Shown here: in pieces, positions 5,700 through 5,818 of the stretch
Layout: each line of letters begins with the position of its first letter
Position numbering within the stretch: position 1 is the first letter of the stretch
Assembly: GCA_031257135.1 (NCBI GenBank)
Contig: JAIRPH010000177.1
Span: 1 to 5,818, forward strand
DNA from: Spirochaetaceae bacterium
GTDB taxonomy: Bacteria > Spirochaetota > Spirochaetia > Treponematales > Breznakiellaceae
DNA length: 5,818 nucleotides
Direction of reading: 5' to 3'
Program-made: the position numbers and the translations under genes
Notes under the pieces: generated by a model
Seen by the model: only the letters and a program-made list of their open reading frames with translations
What the model was told of the DNA's origin: nothing
Database searches by the model: none

Positions 5700-5715
5700 G
5701 GAAACTTGCTATACT
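5687..5715 (+). promoter_or_regulatory. Promoter of the right-hand partial gene, overlapping the terminator
   Basis: TTGCGG (5687-5692), a 17-base spacer and TATACT (5710-5715) repeat exactly the hexamers and spacing of the promoter at 129-101. A TG at 5707-5708 gives an extended -10. The -35 is the 3' arm of the terminator stem, and the T-tract forms part of the spacer. The ATG at 5722 is six bases after the -10, again predicting a leaderless message. Confidence 0.6.
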
Positions 5716-5721
5716 CTCCTT

Positions 5722-5818
5722 ATGCGTAAGATAAGTCCTTCAGCAAAGGCTCTTCCCATGAGGGCAGACCTCGCCTTCCCGCCTGTACGCCATTTGCGCC
5801 ACGCGCCACGCGCCACGC
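5722..5818 (+). CDS. Start of an unidentified open frame, cut by the window edge
   Basis: From the ATG at 5722, 32 codons stay open to the end (MRKISPSAKALPMRADLAF, then an Arg/His/Pro/Ala-rich stretch). The main support is its placement six bases after a good promoter. An in-frame ATG at 5758 has AAGG eight bases upstream and is the alternative start. No family is recognisable, there is no signal peptide, and the last codons run into a 7-bp tandem repeat. It could instead be a non-coding transcript or a chance frame. Confidence 0.3.
   Translation, partial: MRKISPSAKALPMRADLAFPPVRHLRHAPRAT
5796..5818 (+). repeat. Tandem repeat of the heptamer GCGCCAC (at least 3.3 copies)
   Basis: GCGCCAC occurs at 5796-5802, 5803-5809 and 5810-5816, and GC at 5817-5818 begins a fourth copy where the window ends. 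The copies are identical. The unit contains no stop codon in any + frame when repeated, so frames pass through it. Seven is not a multiple of three, so gaining or losing a copy would shift the downstream frame. The array may continue beyond the window. Confidence 0.75.

Noticed and set aside
5796..5818. CRISPR array
   Set aside because: The repeat unit is 7 bp with no spacers; it is a simple tandem repeat.

Overview
The window looks like chromosomal sequence from a spirochaete, most likely a Treponema relative of the insect-gut or environmental kind. This rests on a formylglycine-generating-enzyme-like (FGE-like) protein with an N-terminal domain I associate with treponemes, a small lipoprotein with a spirochaete-tolerable lipobox, the gene mix, and roughly 50% GC. 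The lineage is inferred from protein style; no marker gene proves it.

Layout from left to right. Positions 1-94 (minus strand) hold the first 31 codons of a membrane-anchored protein, probably SPFH/HflC-like. A divergent intergenic region of about 170 bases carries two back-to-back promoters. An AT-rich lipoprotein gene of unknown function follows at 267-704. After a 166-base gap comes a monofunctional biotin-protein ligase (871-1662). A three-gene cluster (1735-5579) then appears to be transcribed together from a promoter at 1687-1715. It holds a cytoplasmic FGE/C-type-lectin-fold protein lacking the FGE cysteines, the tRNA-guanine transglycosylase Tgt, and an exported HEAT-repeat protein whose start codon overlaps the tgt stop (ATGA). 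A probable terminator at 5663-5699 ends the cluster and overlaps the next promoter (5687-5715). That promoter leads into an open frame running off the window through a 7-bp tandem repeat.

Tgt provides the queuosine base-exchange step on tRNA, and the ligase attaches biotin to carboxylase carrier domains. These are housekeeping functions. The FGE-like and HEAT proteins are more lineage-specific, and their link to Tgt is only positional.

Two signals deserve most attention. First, three start codons (94 minus, 267 plus, 5722 plus) each lie exactly six bases after a -10 hexamer that is itself 17 bases after a -35 hexamer, with no Shine-Dalgarno sequence. This predicts leaderless mRNAs, and the ligase gene is nearly so. 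Second, the C-terminus of the FGE-like protein follows the fixed/variable pattern seen in targets of diversity-generating retroelements, and a 7-bp inverted repeat begins inside its 3' end. No reverse transcriptase or template repeat lies in the window, so this remains a hypothesis.
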